NCBI GenBank assembly: GCA_965117015.1 | Contig: OZ220747.1 | Span: 1,736,001-1,800,000, forward strand | Length of the DNA: 64,000 bases | Reading direction: 5' to 3' | Origin: Aldehydirespirator sp965117015 | GTDB lineage: Bacteria > Actinomycetota > Acidimicrobiia > Acidimicrobiales > Aldehydirespiratoraceae | In this document: one piece after another, positions 33,444-42,769 of the stretch | Layout of the letters: every line of letters begins with the position of its first letter | Position numbering within the stretch: position 1 is the first letter of the stretch | Program-made: the position numbers and the translations under genes | The notes under the pieces: generated by a model | Told to the model about the DNA's origin: nothing | The model's input: the letters and a program-made list of their open reading frames with translations, nothing else | The model's database searches: none

Positions 33444-34877
33444 ATGGCCGAACAGCAGCCGCCCGGCGCGGAAGATCCGAGCCCCGCCGAACAGCAGCCA
33501 CCCGGCGCGCAAGATCCGAGCCCCGCCGAAGAGCAGCCACCCGGCGCGCAAGATCCGGGCCCCGCCGAAGGCACGGACGCGTCGGCCGACGGTGCTGCCA
33601 CCGAGCGCCGCACGCTTCGCCGTAGCTCCACCGACAAGGTGATCGCCGGGGTCGCGGGCGGTATCGGCGCCTACTTCGGCATCGACTCGGTGATCGTCAG
33701 GATCGCCTTCATCCTGCTGACCTTCCTGGGCGGCGCCGGTCCGTTCCTGTACCTGATCGGCTGGTTGGCCCTGCCCACCGAGGACTCGCCCAGTGTCGTC
33801 GCCAAGGCCCTCGGGGGAAACTCGCCCAACCGCTTCCGCAACCTGCTGGCGGTTGCGTTGATCGGCTTCGGCCTGCTCATCACCGCCAACCTCAGCGGCG
33901 ACCTCTTCGACCTGTTCATCGATGTGTGGCGCATCGCTCCCTATCTGGCCTTGATCCTCATCGCCGCCGGCGTGGCCCTCGTCCTGTGGCCGGGACCCGC
34001 CGGCGGGTCCAAGACCACTCCGGCCCGGCCGCCGGTGCCATCAGCACCCCCGCCGGGCACGCCGCCGCCCTCCTCGGCGTTCGCGTCGCCCGCACCGGCT
34101 CCCCCCGCCGCGGCCGGGCCGGAGTGGTCGACCGCCCCGCCGACCGGGCCGGAGTGGTCGACCGCCCCGCCGACCGGGCCGGCGCCTACTGCAGGCGCTC
34201 CCTCGTCTCAGACGAAACGGCGCCGCGACCGCTCATGGATCGGCACGCTCACGGTCGCGGCCCTTCTGGTGTACACGGGCACCGCGGTGATGCTCGAGCG
34301 CCTGGACGTGGTCGATTTGGACCTCGGCGTGTTCTTCGCGGTTGCGCTGGCGACGACGGGAGCTGGGTTGCTGGCGTCCGCTTTCGCCCGTCCCGCCCGA
34401 GGACTGATCGTGCTCGGGCTGGCCCTCTCAGCGCCCCTGATGCTGTTCGTGGCCGTGGACGTGCCCGGGGGCTTAGGGATAGGCGAGGCCCGGGTGCGCG
34501 TCATCGACGTCGAGGAGCTGGAGGACGAGTACCGGCACGGCATCGGTCAGCTGACCGTGGACCTTCGTGATCTCGATCCCGAGCGCACCGACCACTCCGT
34601 GGAACTGAGTCTCGGCATCGGCGAACTGCGGGTGTACGTGCCCGAGAGCATCGCCACGACGGCCGACATCGATGTGCGAGCCGGAAACATCAGGACGTGG
34701 TCCGGCTACACCTGGTACAGCTGGGAAGCCAGCGAGGACGGTCTCGATGTCAGTCGCACGATCACGGTGCCGGTGCAGGGCGAGACAACCGGTGACCTGC
34801 GGCTGGACATCGACGTGGGCATCGGCGAGGCCCGACTCATCACCGTGCCCGCCCCCGTCGAGGGTTCCAACAGATGA
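33444..34877 (+). CDS. PspC-domain multi-pass membrane protein
   Basis: This 477-residue protein has an N-terminal tail with three 13-residue repeats (AEQQPPGAQDPSP type), then a PspC domain (SSTDKVIAGVAGGIGAYFGID), further helices, a Pro-rich cytoplasmic linker with a doubled GPEWSTAPPT, more helices and a C-terminal beta-rich region (LSLGIGELRVYVPESI, LDIDVGIGEARLITV) like the LiaF/toastrack domain. This architecture links stress sensing at the membrane to the neighbouring two-component system. The stop overlaps the next gene (ATGA). Confidence 0.85.
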   Translation: MAEQQPPGAEDPSPAEQQPPGAQDPSPAEEQPPGAQDPGPAEGTDASADGAATERRTLRRSSTDKVIAGVAGGIGAYFGIDSVIVRIAFILLTFLGGAGPFLYLIGWLALPTEDSPSVVAKALGGNSPNRFRNLLAVALIGFGLLITANLSGDLFDLFIDVWRIAPYLALILIAAGVALVLWPGPAGGSKTTPARPPVPSAPPPGTPPPSSAFASPAPAPPAAAGPEWSTAPPTGPEWSTAPPTGPAPTAGAPSSQTKRRRDRSWIGTLTVAALLVYTGTAVMLERLDVVDLDLGVFFAVALATTGAGLLASAFARPARGLIVLGLALSAPLMLFVAVDVPGGLGIGEARVRVIDVEELEDEYRHGIGQLTVDLRDLDPERTDHSVELSLGIGELRVYVPESIATTADIDVRAGNIRTWSGYTWYSWEASEDGLDVSRTITVPVQGETTGDLRLDIDVGIGEARLITVPAPVEGSNR

Positions 34878-35143
34878 GCTACGAGGAGACCGGCATGCCC
34901 GACGACGAGACCGTGGAACCCCGGGCCAGCCGCTGGGGCACCGGTCGCATCGACGCCGTCTCGGCGGTGATCGGTGTGCTGTTCATCGCTGTCGCCGTCT
35001 TGGCGGTGGCCGACCGGTTCTGGGCCGACATCGATCCGGTGCTGGTAACCGGAGGGGCGATCGTCGCCATCGGCGTGGCCCTGATGGTCAGCGCCGTGCT
35101 CCGCCAGCGCCGCCGAGCACAACCTGACGACGGCTTGGGGTGA
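34874..35143 (+). CDS. Small two-helix membrane protein
   Basis: This 89-residue protein has two hydrophobic segments (AVSAVIGVLFIAVAVLAVA and VLVTGGAIVAIGVALMVSAVL) and charged ends. It overlaps the PspC protein gene by ATGA and is probably part of the same envelope-stress unit. No family assigned. Confidence 0.75.
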   Translation: MSYEETGMPDDETVEPRASRWGTGRIDAVSAVIGVLFIAVAVLAVADRFWADIDPVLVTGGAIVAIGVALMVSAVLRQRRRAQPDDGLG

Positions 35144-35236
35144 GCGACGGCGATCCAGCGGTATCCGCGACGCGGTGCGGGATCAGCGCCGGAACCGGCG
35201 GTGCACGCCCCGGCCTCGGGCATCGGTTGTGGTCCG

Positions 35237-35716
35237 TCAGGCTTCGAGGGTGGCGCGCCAGCCCGAGGCGATGTGCTCCAGCCACCACTGGGGGGCGTTG
35301 TCGAGCAGGTTCGCCAGGTTGGAGTAGTCCCACCAGCGCGTGATCAAGCCGTCGTCGTCCAGTTCCATGACCGAGGTGAACGGATGCCTGACCACCTCGC
35401 CGGTGTGGAACCACCACACCTCCAGGTGCTCGGTGACCACCACGGAGCCCTCGGCCACCACGAGGCCCGGCTCGTGGGTGTGGCGCTCCACCGGCTCCAG
35501 GCCCAGCTGCAGCCGGGCCACGATCTGGGCCGGGCCGTGGGCGCCCCCGCCCGACTCGCCCGTGCCCACGTCCACGTAGTTGGCATCGGGGGCGAAGAAC
35601 CCGGCGACGGCGTCCCAGTCGTGGGCGTACAGGGCGTCCCAGTACTGCGCCACGATCTGCTTGTTGCGTTCCGAACGATCCCGCCCCGCGTTCTCGGGTG
35701 ACTTATGTGTGTCCAC
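35237..35716 (-). CDS. SnoaL/NTF2-like protein
   Basis: This 159-residue protein has the NTF2-like fold typical of SnoaL or limonene-epoxide-hydrolase-like proteins: VAQYWDALYAHDWDAVAGFFAPDANYVD, VTEHLEVWWFHTGEVVRHPFTSVMELDDDGLI and RWWDYSNL. A catalytic role is not certain. Its only ATG lies inside a 45-bp palindromic repeat, so the first about 10 residues (MDTHKSPENAG) are repeat-derived; an in-frame GTG (IVAQYW) is the alternative start. Confidence 0.75.
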   Translation of the reverse strand: MDTHKSPENAGRDRSERNKQIVAQYWDALYAHDWDAVAGFFAPDANYVDVGTGESGGGAHGPAQIVARLQLGLEPVERHTHEPGLVVAEGSVVVTEHLEVWWFHTGEVVRHPFTSVMELDDDGLITRWWDYSNLANLLDNAPQWWLEHIASGWRATLEA

Positions 35717-35736
35717 TGCCCAAAAGTAACCCGAGA
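35692..35736. repeat. 45-bp palindromic repeat, family B copy 4
   Basis: TCTCGGGT and ACCCGAGA termini, 45 bp. It contains the start codon of the SnoaL-like gene on the minus strand. Confidence 0.85.
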
Positions 35737-35761
35737 ACGCTAGGGGCCGCTTCCCGGGAAA

Positions 35762-35806
35762 TCTCGGGTGACTTATGGGTGTCCAGTGCCCAAAACCAAC
35801 CCGAGA
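35762..35806. repeat. 45-bp palindromic repeat, family B copy 5
   Basis: Same termini and length, 70 bp from copy 4 and in the same orientation. It ends 3 bp before the stop of the DUF4349 gene and may act as its terminator. Confidence 0.85.
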
Positions 35807-35809
35807 AAA

Positions 35810-37216
35810 TCAGGCCGGGGCGGCGGGCGGGGGAGGCGGCGGTGATGCCTGCTTGCGGCCGCGGCTCCGGCGGCGGCGGCGACGCCACCAGACCAGGGCG
35901 ATGATCACGGCCACGAACGGCAGGAACGGGATCAACACCCCGACCGCCACCAGCGCCACGCCCACGATCCAACGCAGGAACCCGGCGCCGTCGGAGATCG
36001 AGTCGCGGAAGCCGGGAAGCGACTCGTCCGGGTCCACGTCCACGTACACCCACGCCGATGTGGAGACCTCTTGGAGGGGCTCTCCGGAAGAGTCGACCGG
36101 CACGGCTTCGACTTCGAGGTTGATCTCGAGGCCCCGGGTGGCGACCCTGCCCGCCATCCGCCCGTCCTCGACGGGCTCGGCCAGCACGGCCACCAGCAAC
36201 TCGCTGGGCTCAATCCGGTCGAACCGGCCCTGGACCAGTTCGAAGGAGCCGACATCGAGGCGCACCTCGCGGGAGCGGACGGTCACGTCGGTCAGCGCCG
36301 AGGCGCCGGTGTTCTCGATCTCCAGGCAGAAGTACAGGGTGGTGTCGGGGTCGGCGTTGAGGTGGTTGGTGCCGAGGCACGGGTCGTCGTCGGCGTCGTC
36401 CGACACCCAGGCCTGCGCCATGATCCCGGTGTCGGGCAGCACGGTGGGCGACTGGGTGATGGTCAGCGTGATGGTGGCCAGGTCCACCTGGTCTCGCAGG
36501 GTGCGCAGCTGACCCCGCAGCACCTCGAGGGTGGTCTCGCGGTCGAGCAGCTCGCCCTCGATCTGGGCCACGTCCTCGAGGTCGACCGCCTCCTCCAGGA
36601 GTCGCCGCAGGCGGGCCACGCTGGTCTCGGCGGTGCTGATGCGGCTCTCGAGGTCGACGACCCGCTCGGTCACATCGTCGGCGCTGATCGACTGGTCGAC
36701 CAGCTTCCCCACGCCGGCCAGACGCTCCAGCGCAGTCGAGAAGTCGGCGGGAAGCACCTTGAACACGATCTCGGCCCGGGGCTCGGGCTCGGTGCGGGTC
36801 GTCTGGGAGAACACGATCCCGCCCAGGCCCTGCACTATGGCCACCGCCTCGTTGCTGGCCGCGGTGACATCGTCGGCCTGAACGCTGATAGTGGCCCGGT
36901 ACACGATCTCGCGTCCGAGGTCGGCGGGCGTGAGCGCGGTGGGGACGGCCAGGGAGGCCCCGGAGTCAGGCGCTGGCGGCGCTGTGGGCGCCGGGGCCTC
37001 CTCGGCCATGGCCTCCTCAGACATGGCCGTGTCGGCCACATCGAACGCGCCCTCAGCCAAGGCCGCGGGGGATTCCATGCTGGTCGCAGCCACGGACTCG
37101 TCGTCGCCGCCGACGCAGCCGCTGAGCAGCATCAGCACTGCGCCCAGCAACGTCAGCACCAGGATCCTCAAGGGTGGGCGAGACTTCCTCACATGGAGGT
37201 CGATCGCATCATGCAT
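35810..37216 (-). CDS. DUF4349-domain lipoprotein
   Basis: This 468-residue envelope protein has a lipoprotein signal (ILVLTLLGAVLMLLSGC), a Thr/Ala/Pro-rich linker, then the DUF4349 core: YRATISVQADDVTAASNEA, a coiled coil at about residues 165-240 (VVDLESRISTAETSVARLRRLL) and VDLATITLTI. A C-terminal membrane helix and Arg-rich tail follow. Here an extra domain with a paired Cys (DDPCLGTNHLNADPDTTLYFC) is inserted before the last helix. ATG at 37216 follows GGGAGG by 6 nt; an earlier GTG is less likely. Function unknown. Confidence 0.8.
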   Translation of the reverse strand: MHDAIDLHVRKSRPPLRILVLTLLGAVLMLLSGCVGGDDESVAATSMESPAALAEGAFDVADTAMSEEAMAEEAPAPTAPPAPDSGASLAVPTALTPADLGREIVYRATISVQADDVTAASNEAVAIVQGLGGIVFSQTTRTEPEPRAEIVFKVLPADFSTALERLAGVGKLVDQSISADDVTERVVDLESRISTAETSVARLRRLLEEAVDLEDVAQIEGELLDRETTLEVLRGQLRTLRDQVDLATITLTITQSPTVLPDTGIMAQAWVSDDADDDPCLGTNHLNADPDTTLYFCLEIENTGASALTDVTVRSREVRLDVGSFELVQGRFDRIEPSELLVAVLAEPVEDGRMAGRVATRGLEINLEVEAVPVDSSGEPLQEVSTSAWVYVDVDPDESLPGFRDSISDGAGFLRWIVGVALVAVGVLIPFLPFVAVIIALVWWRRRRRRSRGRKQASPPPPPPAAPA

Positions 37217-37297
37217 AGGTGTCCTCCCGACTAGGACGGTCGACACCTATGACGCCCGCCGGGCCAATCTGGTTCCCGGCCGGCGCGGCGAGCCTGT

Positions 37298-37942
37298 TCA
37301 GCCGCCCTGCTCGCCCTCGCCCTCGGCGAAGCCGGCGGTGGCGGTCGGCGGAGGCAGCGGATCGCCGCAGGGCGCCCCCGGGCCGGTGTAGTGGCCCTCC
37401 ACTATGTACCAGCCCGACTCCTGGCCCAGCTGGTTGAAGGAGGTCGCGGCAAGCCGCAGCGGCACGTTGGCGGGCAGCCTCCGAGCCGGAGCGGCCCAGC
37501 GGTCGCCGCTGGAGTCGATCTCGCCGATGGTGTACTCGCCGTTGGTGATCATCGGCCCGCCGTCCACCGACACGTAGACGCGGATCTTGGAGATGTCGGC
37601 TGGAATGGGGAGGGCGTCGAACGACACCAGGAGCTCGTTCTCGGCTGTGCCGGCCTGGCACCTGACGTTGCTCGGCGGGGGAGGCGGACCGATGCTGACC
37701 GCGGTATCAGGCGTCGTGGTCGTACTAGTAGTAGGGACCACTTCCACGACCGTGGTAGTCGTCGTCTCCGGCGCGGCCGTCGTCGGTGTGGTCACCCGGG
37801 GCTGGGTAGTAGTCGGAGCGGCGGACCCGGTGGTTGTCGTCACCTCGTCGACCGGCTCTCCCTCGCCGTTCTCGTCGTCGCTGCACGCCGCCGCGATCAG
37901 CGCCAGCGCAAGCATCGCCGTTGCGAGCCTCAGTGATCGCAT
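37298..37942 (-). CDS. Thr-rich lipoprotein
   Basis: This 214-residue protein has a signal peptide with lipobox IAAAC (MRSLRLATAMLALALIAAAC), a Thr/Pro linker (VVPTTSTTTTPDT) typical of actinobacterial surface lipoproteins, and a C-terminal beta-rich domain with two Cys (VRCQAGTAENELLVSF ... GAPCGDP), perhaps fibronectin-like. Function unknown. Confidence 0.75.
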   Translation of the reverse strand: MRSLRLATAMLALALIAAACSDDENGEGEPVDEVTTTTGSAAPTTTQPRVTTPTTAAPETTTTTVVEVVPTTSTTTTPDTAVSIGPPPPPSNVRCQAGTAENELLVSFDALPIPADISKIRVYVSVDGGPMITNGEYTIGEIDSSGDRWAAPARRLPANVPLRLAATSFNQLGQESGWYIVEGHYTGPGAPCGDPLPPPTATAGFAEGEGEQGG

Positions 37943-38029
37943 GAGGAACTCCTTTCCAGGCGCTCACCCTACACCGCGGGCACGGTCCCGCCGCGTCACG
38001 AGACAGAACCGCGAAGCCGGATCATAGGC

Positions 38030-38827
38030 TTGATTGCGGTGATCATCGTGGATGCCCGGCAGACCCACCGAGAAGAGTTGTGCGCCCTGCTCAGCGGCGA
38101 TGATCCCGCGCCCCGGCTGTGGTCGGCCATCGACCGCGGCACCATGGCTCAGATCGTTCCGGAGCTGCCGGATCTCCAGATGGAGCAGGACCCGATCCAC
38201 CGGCACAAGGACGTGCTGGCCCACACCATCGCGGTGGTGGCCAAGACTCCCGACGACCTCGTCGTCCGTTTGGCGGCGCTGTTCCACGACATTGGCAAGC
38301 CCCGAACCCGCAGCTACGAGCACGGCGAGGTGACCTTCCGCCATCACGAGGCGGTTGGAGCCCGGATGACCCGCAAGCGGCTGGCCGAGCTCGGTTTCGA
38401 CGAGCGCACCGTCGACGACGTGAGCGAGCTGGTGCGGCTGTCGGGACGGTTCAAGGGCTACGCGTCGGGATGGAGCGACGCCGCAGTGCGCCGCTACGCC
38501 CGGGACGCGGGGCCGCTGCTGGGTCGTCTCAACCAGCTGGTCCGGTCGGACTGCACCACCCGCAACCTCCAGCGGGAGGCCGACCTCCATCGCCAGATCG
38601 ACGATCTCGAGCGTCGCATCGCCGAACTGGCCGACGCCGAGCGCCGGGCAGCGGAGCGGCCCCAGATCGACGGTGGCGCGGTCATGGCCCATCTCGGCCT
38701 GCCTCCCGGCCCGAAGGTGGGCGAGGCTCTGGCCTGGCTGCTGGAGGTCAAGCGCACCGAGGGGGAGCTTCCGGTCGACGAATTGTTGGCTCGACTGGAC
38801 GGCTGGTGGGCCGAGAATCGCCAGTAA
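38030..38827 (+). CDS. HD-domain protein, CCA-adding-enzyme-like C-terminal part
   Basis: This 265-residue protein carries an HD phosphohydrolase domain: HRHKDVLAHTIAVV, LAALFHDIGKPRTRS (metal HD) and TFRHHEAVGARMTRKRLAELGF. The same domain occurs in actinobacterial CCA tRNA nucleotidyltransferases, but the N-terminal nucleotidyltransferase head is absent, so it is not a full CCA enzyme. A C-terminal coiled coil (QIDDLERRIAELADAERRAAE) follows. Start TTG 38030 is uncertain; GTGs lie 3 and 6 codons further. Confidence 0.75.
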   Translation: MIAVIIVDARQTHREELCALLSGDDPAPRLWSAIDRGTMAQIVPELPDLQMEQDPIHRHKDVLAHTIAVVAKTPDDLVVRLAALFHDIGKPRTRSYEHGEVTFRHHEAVGARMTRKRLAELGFDERTVDDVSELVRLSGRFKGYASGWSDAAVRRYARDAGPLLGRLNQLVRSDCTTRNLQREADLHRQIDDLERRIAELADAERRAAERPQIDGGAVMAHLGLPPGPKVGEALAWLLEVKRTEGELPVDELLARLDGWWAENRQ

Positions 38828-38889
38828 TCCGGTAGCCTCATTGAGCGTTCAAGACCCATTAGCCGAACCGAGCACACCAAGGAGATGTC

Positions 38890-39912
38890 GTGACTTACCG
38901 GGCCGAGTATTTGTGGATTGACGGCGTTGAGCCGGTCGGTGAGATCCGCACCAAGACGAAGATCCTGGCCAACGATGAGGCCCCCCCGATCTGGGGGTTC
39001 GACGGGTCGTCGACCAATCAGGCGACGGGCGACAACTCCGACGTGGTGCTCAAGCCGGTGTTCACCTGCGGCGACCCGATCCGCGGCGGCGACAACATCC
39101 TGGTGCTGTGCGAGACGCTGCTGACCCATGACCTGTCGCCGCATCCGACCAACCGGCGAGCAGAGTGTGTGGCGGTGTTTGAGAAGTACAAGGACCAGGC
39201 GCCGCTGTTCGGGATGGAGCAGGAGTACACGCTGCTCGACGCCACCACCCGCTGGCCGGCTGGGTTCCCGCCGGCTGGGTTCCCGCCCCCTCAGGGCCCG
39301 TACTACTGCGGGGTGGGAGCGGGCCGGATCTCTGGCCGCGACCTGATCGAGGAGCACACCACGGCCTGCATCCAGGCCGGTCTCGATATTGCGGGCACCA
39401 ACGCGGAGGTCATGCCGGGCCAGTGGGAGTTCCAGATCGGGCCGTCCGACACTGTCAGGGTCGCGGATCATGTGTGGGTGGCCCGCTACCTGCTGTTCCG
39501 TCTGGCGGAGAAGCACGGCATCGAGGTGACCATCGAGCCCAAGCCGATGCTGGGCGACTGGAACGGCGCGGGCATGCATTGCAACGTGTCGACCAAGTCG
39601 ATGCGCGAGAGCTATGAGCCGATCATCGCGGCGTGCGAGGCGCTGGGCGCGGCGGGCAAGCCCGAGGAGCATCTCGGCGGCTACGGCGCGGGCATCGAGT
39701 TCCGGTTGACCGGCGAGCACGAGACCGAGCGCTATGACCAGTACTCCTACGGCGTGTCGGATCGGGGTGCTTCGGTGCGGATCCCGTGGCAGGTCGCCCG
39801 CGACGGCAAGGGCTACATCGAGGACCGCCGCCCCAACGCCAACGCCGATCCCTACCACGTGTCCACCCTGCTGACGAGAACCATCTGCGAAGCCCTCGTC
39901 GGCTACAACTAG
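38890..39912 (+). CDS. glnII: Glutamine synthetase, type II (eukaryote-like)
   Basis: This 340-residue enzyme makes glutamine from glutamate, ammonia and ATP. It is of the short GSII type: PPIWGFDGSSTNQA, FGMEQEYTLLD, NAEVMPGQWEFQIGPSD, NGAGMHCNVSTKSMRE and DRGASVRIPWQV. GTG start at 38890 has AAGGAGAT close upstream. A 15-bp tandem duplication (39261-39290) gives AGFPPAGFPP in a surface loop. It is followed within 15 bp by nadE, which uses glutamine. Confidence 0.93.
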   Translation: MTYRAEYLWIDGVEPVGEIRTKTKILANDEAPPIWGFDGSSTNQATGDNSDVVLKPVFTCGDPIRGGDNILVLCETLLTHDLSPHPTNRRAECVAVFEKYKDQAPLFGMEQEYTLLDATTRWPAGFPPAGFPPPQGPYYCGVGAGRISGRDLIEEHTTACIQAGLDIAGTNAEVMPGQWEFQIGPSDTVRVADHVWVARYLLFRLAEKHGIEVTIEPKPMLGDWNGAGMHCNVSTKSMRESYEPIIAACEALGAAGKPEEHLGGYGAGIEFRLTGEHETERYDQYSYGVSDRGASVRIPWQVARDGKGYIEDRRPNANADPYHVSTLLTRTICEALVGYN

Positions 39913-39927
39913 CCCACCCCGCTCCCG

Positions 39928-41802
39928 ATGGCCGCCGACGCTGCTAGGGGAGCGGGACCCGGCCGCCTGAGGGTGGCGATCTGCCAGGTCAACCCGACCG
40001 TCGGCGACCTGGAAGCGAACGTGGCCCTGGCAACCGAGGCGCTGGCCCGGGCCGAGGCGGCCGGCGCGCAGGTCGCGGTCCTGCCCGAACTGTCCGTCAC
40101 CGGCTACCCGCCCGAGGACCTCGTCCTGAGACCGGGCTTCGTGGCGGCCAGCCGAGCCGCGCTCGACCGGTTCGCGGCCCGCATTGGCTCCTGCGCGGCC
40201 GTCGTCGGCTTCGTCGACGGCGTGGGCGAGGGGCGGCGGCGGGTGCCCGACATGGCCGGGGTCGAGACTTTCAGCGAGGCGTACAACGCGGTGGCGGTGT
40301 GCGCTGCCGGCGAGACGCGCGGCGTCTACCGCAAGCGCCATCTGCCCAACTACGACGTGTTCGACGAGCTGCGCCATTTCCGGCCCGGCGTCGAGGAGCC
40401 GCCGCTCTTCGAGATCGGCGGAGCCGTGGTCGGGGTCACGGTGTGCGAGGACGCCTGGGTTCCGGACGGCCCGGTCAGCGACCTGGCCCGCGCCGGGGCC
40501 CAGCTGGTGGTGAACGTCAACGGGTCGCCGTTCCGGGCCGGCAAGCAGGCCGTCCGCGAGCAGGTGATCGGCCGGCGGGCGGCCGAGGCCGGCGTGGCGG
40601 TGGTCTGCGTGAACCTCGTGGGCGGCCAGGACGAGCTGGTCTTCGACGGCGGATCGTTCGTGGTCGCCCCCGACGGGTCGGTGGCGGCCCGGTGCGTGTC
40701 GTTCGCCGAGACGGTCGACGTGTTCGATGTGGATCTGCCTTCGCCGCGACGTCACGACCCGTCCGAGGAGGCGTCGCGCCCGATCACGCCGGTAACGCCC
40801 GCGGTCACGCCGGTGACGCGGGAGGGCGCATCGACGAGTGAGGGCGCCGCGACGAGTGAGGGCGCCGTGACGCGCGAGGGCGCACTGGCATCGGGCCGCG
40901 ACCGTCTGGCCGCGCCGATGGCGCCGTCCATGGATCTCGACGCCCAGCGCTGGGCCGCGCTGGTGCTGGCCACCCGCGACTACGTGCACAAGAGCGGGTT
41001 CGCCGACGTCTGCGTCGGGCTGTCGGGCGGGGTGGACTCGTCCCTGACCGCCACCGTCGCCGTCGATGCGCTGGGTGCGGCCCATGTGCACGGCGTGCTG
41101 ATGCCGTCGCGCCACTCCAGCGAGCACTCGGTCACCGACGCCGAGAAACTGGCCGCCAACCTCGGCATCGACGCTCGCATCGTCAGCATCGAGCCCGCCC
41201 ACGCTGCGCTGGCCGAGATGATCGAGGCCGACCTCGGGCGCGGCCTGGACGCGGGCGGGCTCACCGACCAGAACCTCCAGGCCCGGGTCCGGGGCACGAC
41301 CCTGATGGCGCTGGCCAACGAGCACGGCTGGCTGGTGCTCACCACCGGCAACAAGAGCGAGCTGGCGGTGGGCTACTCGACCCTGTACGGCGACACCGCC
41401 GGAGCCTTCGCAGTGATCTCGGACCTGTGGAAGCTCGACGTGTACGAGCTGTGCCGCTGGCGCAACCAGCAGGCCGGCGGCGAGCTGATCCCGGCCACGG
41501 TGTTGTCCAAGGCGCCGTCGGCCGAGCTGGCGCCCGGCCAGCGCGACGACCAGTCGCTGCCGTCCTACGAGGTGCTCGACCCCATCCTGCGGCTGTACGT
41601 GGAGGAGCTTCGCAGCGTCGGTGAGATCCAGCAGGCCCAGATCGCGCCGCCGGAGGTGGTGGAGCGGGTGTGCCGCATGGTCGACGCCGCCGAGTACAAG
41701 CGCCGCCAGACGCCGATCGGTCCCCGGCTGACCGGCCGGGCGTTCGGCCGGGACAGGCGCATGCCGATCATCAACCGGTACCGCGGCGCGAGCGACCAGT
41801 GA
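39928..41802 (+). CDS. nadE: Glutamine-dependent NAD+ synthetase
   Basis: This 624-residue enzyme aminates nicotinate adenine dinucleotide. The N-terminal nitrilase-type glutaminase has catalytic Glu in VLPELSVTGYPPEDL, Lys in GVYRKRHLPNYDVFDE and Cys in VGVTVCEDAW. The C-terminal synthetase has the PP-loop VGLSGGVDSS and TTGNKSELAVGYSTLYGD. Between the domains (about residues 283-325) is a low-complexity insert of TPVT- and EGA-type repeats. The stop overlaps the next gene by GTGA. Confidence 0.95.
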   Translation: MAADAARGAGPGRLRVAICQVNPTVGDLEANVALATEALARAEAAGAQVAVLPELSVTGYPPEDLVLRPGFVAASRAALDRFAARIGSCAAVVGFVDGVGEGRRRVPDMAGVETFSEAYNAVAVCAAGETRGVYRKRHLPNYDVFDELRHFRPGVEEPPLFEIGGAVVGVTVCEDAWVPDGPVSDLARAGAQLVVNVNGSPFRAGKQAVREQVIGRRAAEAGVAVVCVNLVGGQDELVFDGGSFVVAPDGSVAARCVSFAETVDVFDVDLPSPRRHDPSEEASRPITPVTPAVTPVTREGASTSEGAATSEGAVTREGALASGRDRLAAPMAPSMDLDAQRWAALVLATRDYVHKSGFADVCVGLSGGVDSSLTATVAVDALGAAHVHGVLMPSRHSSEHSVTDAEKLAANLGIDARIVSIEPAHAALAEMIEADLGRGLDAGGLTDQNLQARVRGTTLMALANEHGWLVLTTGNKSELAVGYSTLYGDTAGAFAVISDLWKLDVYELCRWRNQQAGGELIPATVLSKAPSAELAPGQRDDQSLPSYEVLDPILRLYVEELRSVGEIQQAQIAPPEVVERVCRMVDAAEYKRRQTPIGPRLTGRAFGRDRRMPIINRYRGASDQ

Positions 41803-42356
41803 GCCACGGCTACTCCGTGGCCCAGACGGCCCGGTTGGTGTGCGCGCTGCGCTGGGCCTGCGGACGGCTGTCGGAGATGCTCGACGGCTGGGCCGCACAG
41901 GCAGCCGCGGCCGGGGAGTCGGACCACGCGCCGGCCGGGGTCCGACTAGCGGAGCTGAGCCGCCGGCTGGCGGTGCACCGGGAGACCCTCGACGGGTTCC
42001 AGCCCGACTCCGAGCTGATGGCCCCCTGGCGCCAGGCCACGCCGGCAGATCCGGCACTGGCCGAGGCACTCGACGAGATCGCCGGGCTGGAGGGTGCGCT
42101 GGACCGCCTTGCAGTGGCGGAGGCGGTGTTCGTCCCAGAACTCTCGGACGCGTACCGGCAGATCAGCGAGCACGCCGCACCCCACTGCGACGCCGCCCTG
42201 GCCTCGACGGCCCGGACACTGCGACATGATCTGGATCGCGAGACCTCGTCCGTCGGAGTCGCCCAGCCCGCCGCGGTCGAGGTGCCTGCCGGCGTGCTGT
42301 CGGCCGCCGGCGGCATAGTCGGACTCTCGCTGCTGCGCCCCGGCGACTGGCCCTAG
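41799..42356 (+). CDS. Unknown 185-residue helical protein
   Basis: I do not recognise it. GTG at 41799 overlaps the nadE stop. The product (VSHGYSVAQTARLVCALRWACGRLSEMLDGWAA...) is predicted mainly helical with an Ala-rich composition and ends in a weak hydrophobic stretch. High GC and codon use match nadE. It is the last gene before the drop in GC. Confidence 0.65.
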   Translation: MSHGYSVAQTARLVCALRWACGRLSEMLDGWAAQAAAAGESDHAPAGVRLAELSRRLAVHRETLDGFQPDSELMAPWRQATPADPALAEALDEIAGLEGALDRLAVAEAVFVPELSDAYRQISEHAAPHCDAALASTARTLRHDLDRETSSVGVAQPAAVEVPAGVLSAAGGIVGLSLLRPGDWP

Positions 42357-42563
42357 AGGCCCCCGCCGCCGGGCATCGGCGGCAGCGTTTTGGGCGTTGG
42401 TGGCTGCCAGTTCGGGGTCGTGGCCCGGCGTCGGTAGCGAATTGGCGGCGCTGGCGCGAAATAGAAAAGCCCCGTCTGACCTCGGTAAACGTAGGGGCGG
42501 GTTGGGTGCGTCGGACGTGTTTTGCCGAAGTATCGGACGACTTTTTTGGTGCCTACTGTTACC

Positions 42564-42584
42564 TGAGGTCAGAGCGGCGCGAAG
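42564..42584. repeat. 21-bp direct repeat, copy 1
   Basis: It reads GAGGTCAGAGCGGCGCGAAG plus C and recurs exactly at 42770-42790, 206 bp away. Role unknown. Confidence 0.8.
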
Positions 42585-42769
42585 CGCGGATCGTGTAGCT
42601 GAGCTTATCTTGCCGTATCGCTGTTCCTGGCTCTCCCACAGGTCACCCTGCATTCATAGAACCCGAGGTCAGAGGGTTACGGTGACCCTCTGGAACGGTC
42701 GCACTCTGGTTCTCGAACGCTGATTGCGTGGTGACCCATCCCACCAGCACGACGTGGACGGCATTTCCA

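Noticed and set aside
38030..38827. Complete CCA tRNA nucleotidyltransferase
   Set aside because: The HD part matches but the nucleotidyltransferase head with its GG/S-DxD motif is absent and no upstream fragment of it is present.
38494..42069. 1191-codon reverse-strand ORF
   Set aside because: Antisense shadow across glnII and nadE, caused by high GC; composition is His/Arg/Gly-rich and no motif is present.
42397..42723. 108-codon ORF in the 42.4 kb gap
   Set aside because: No ribosome site, no domain, unusual codon use, and it is interrupted by repeat elements.
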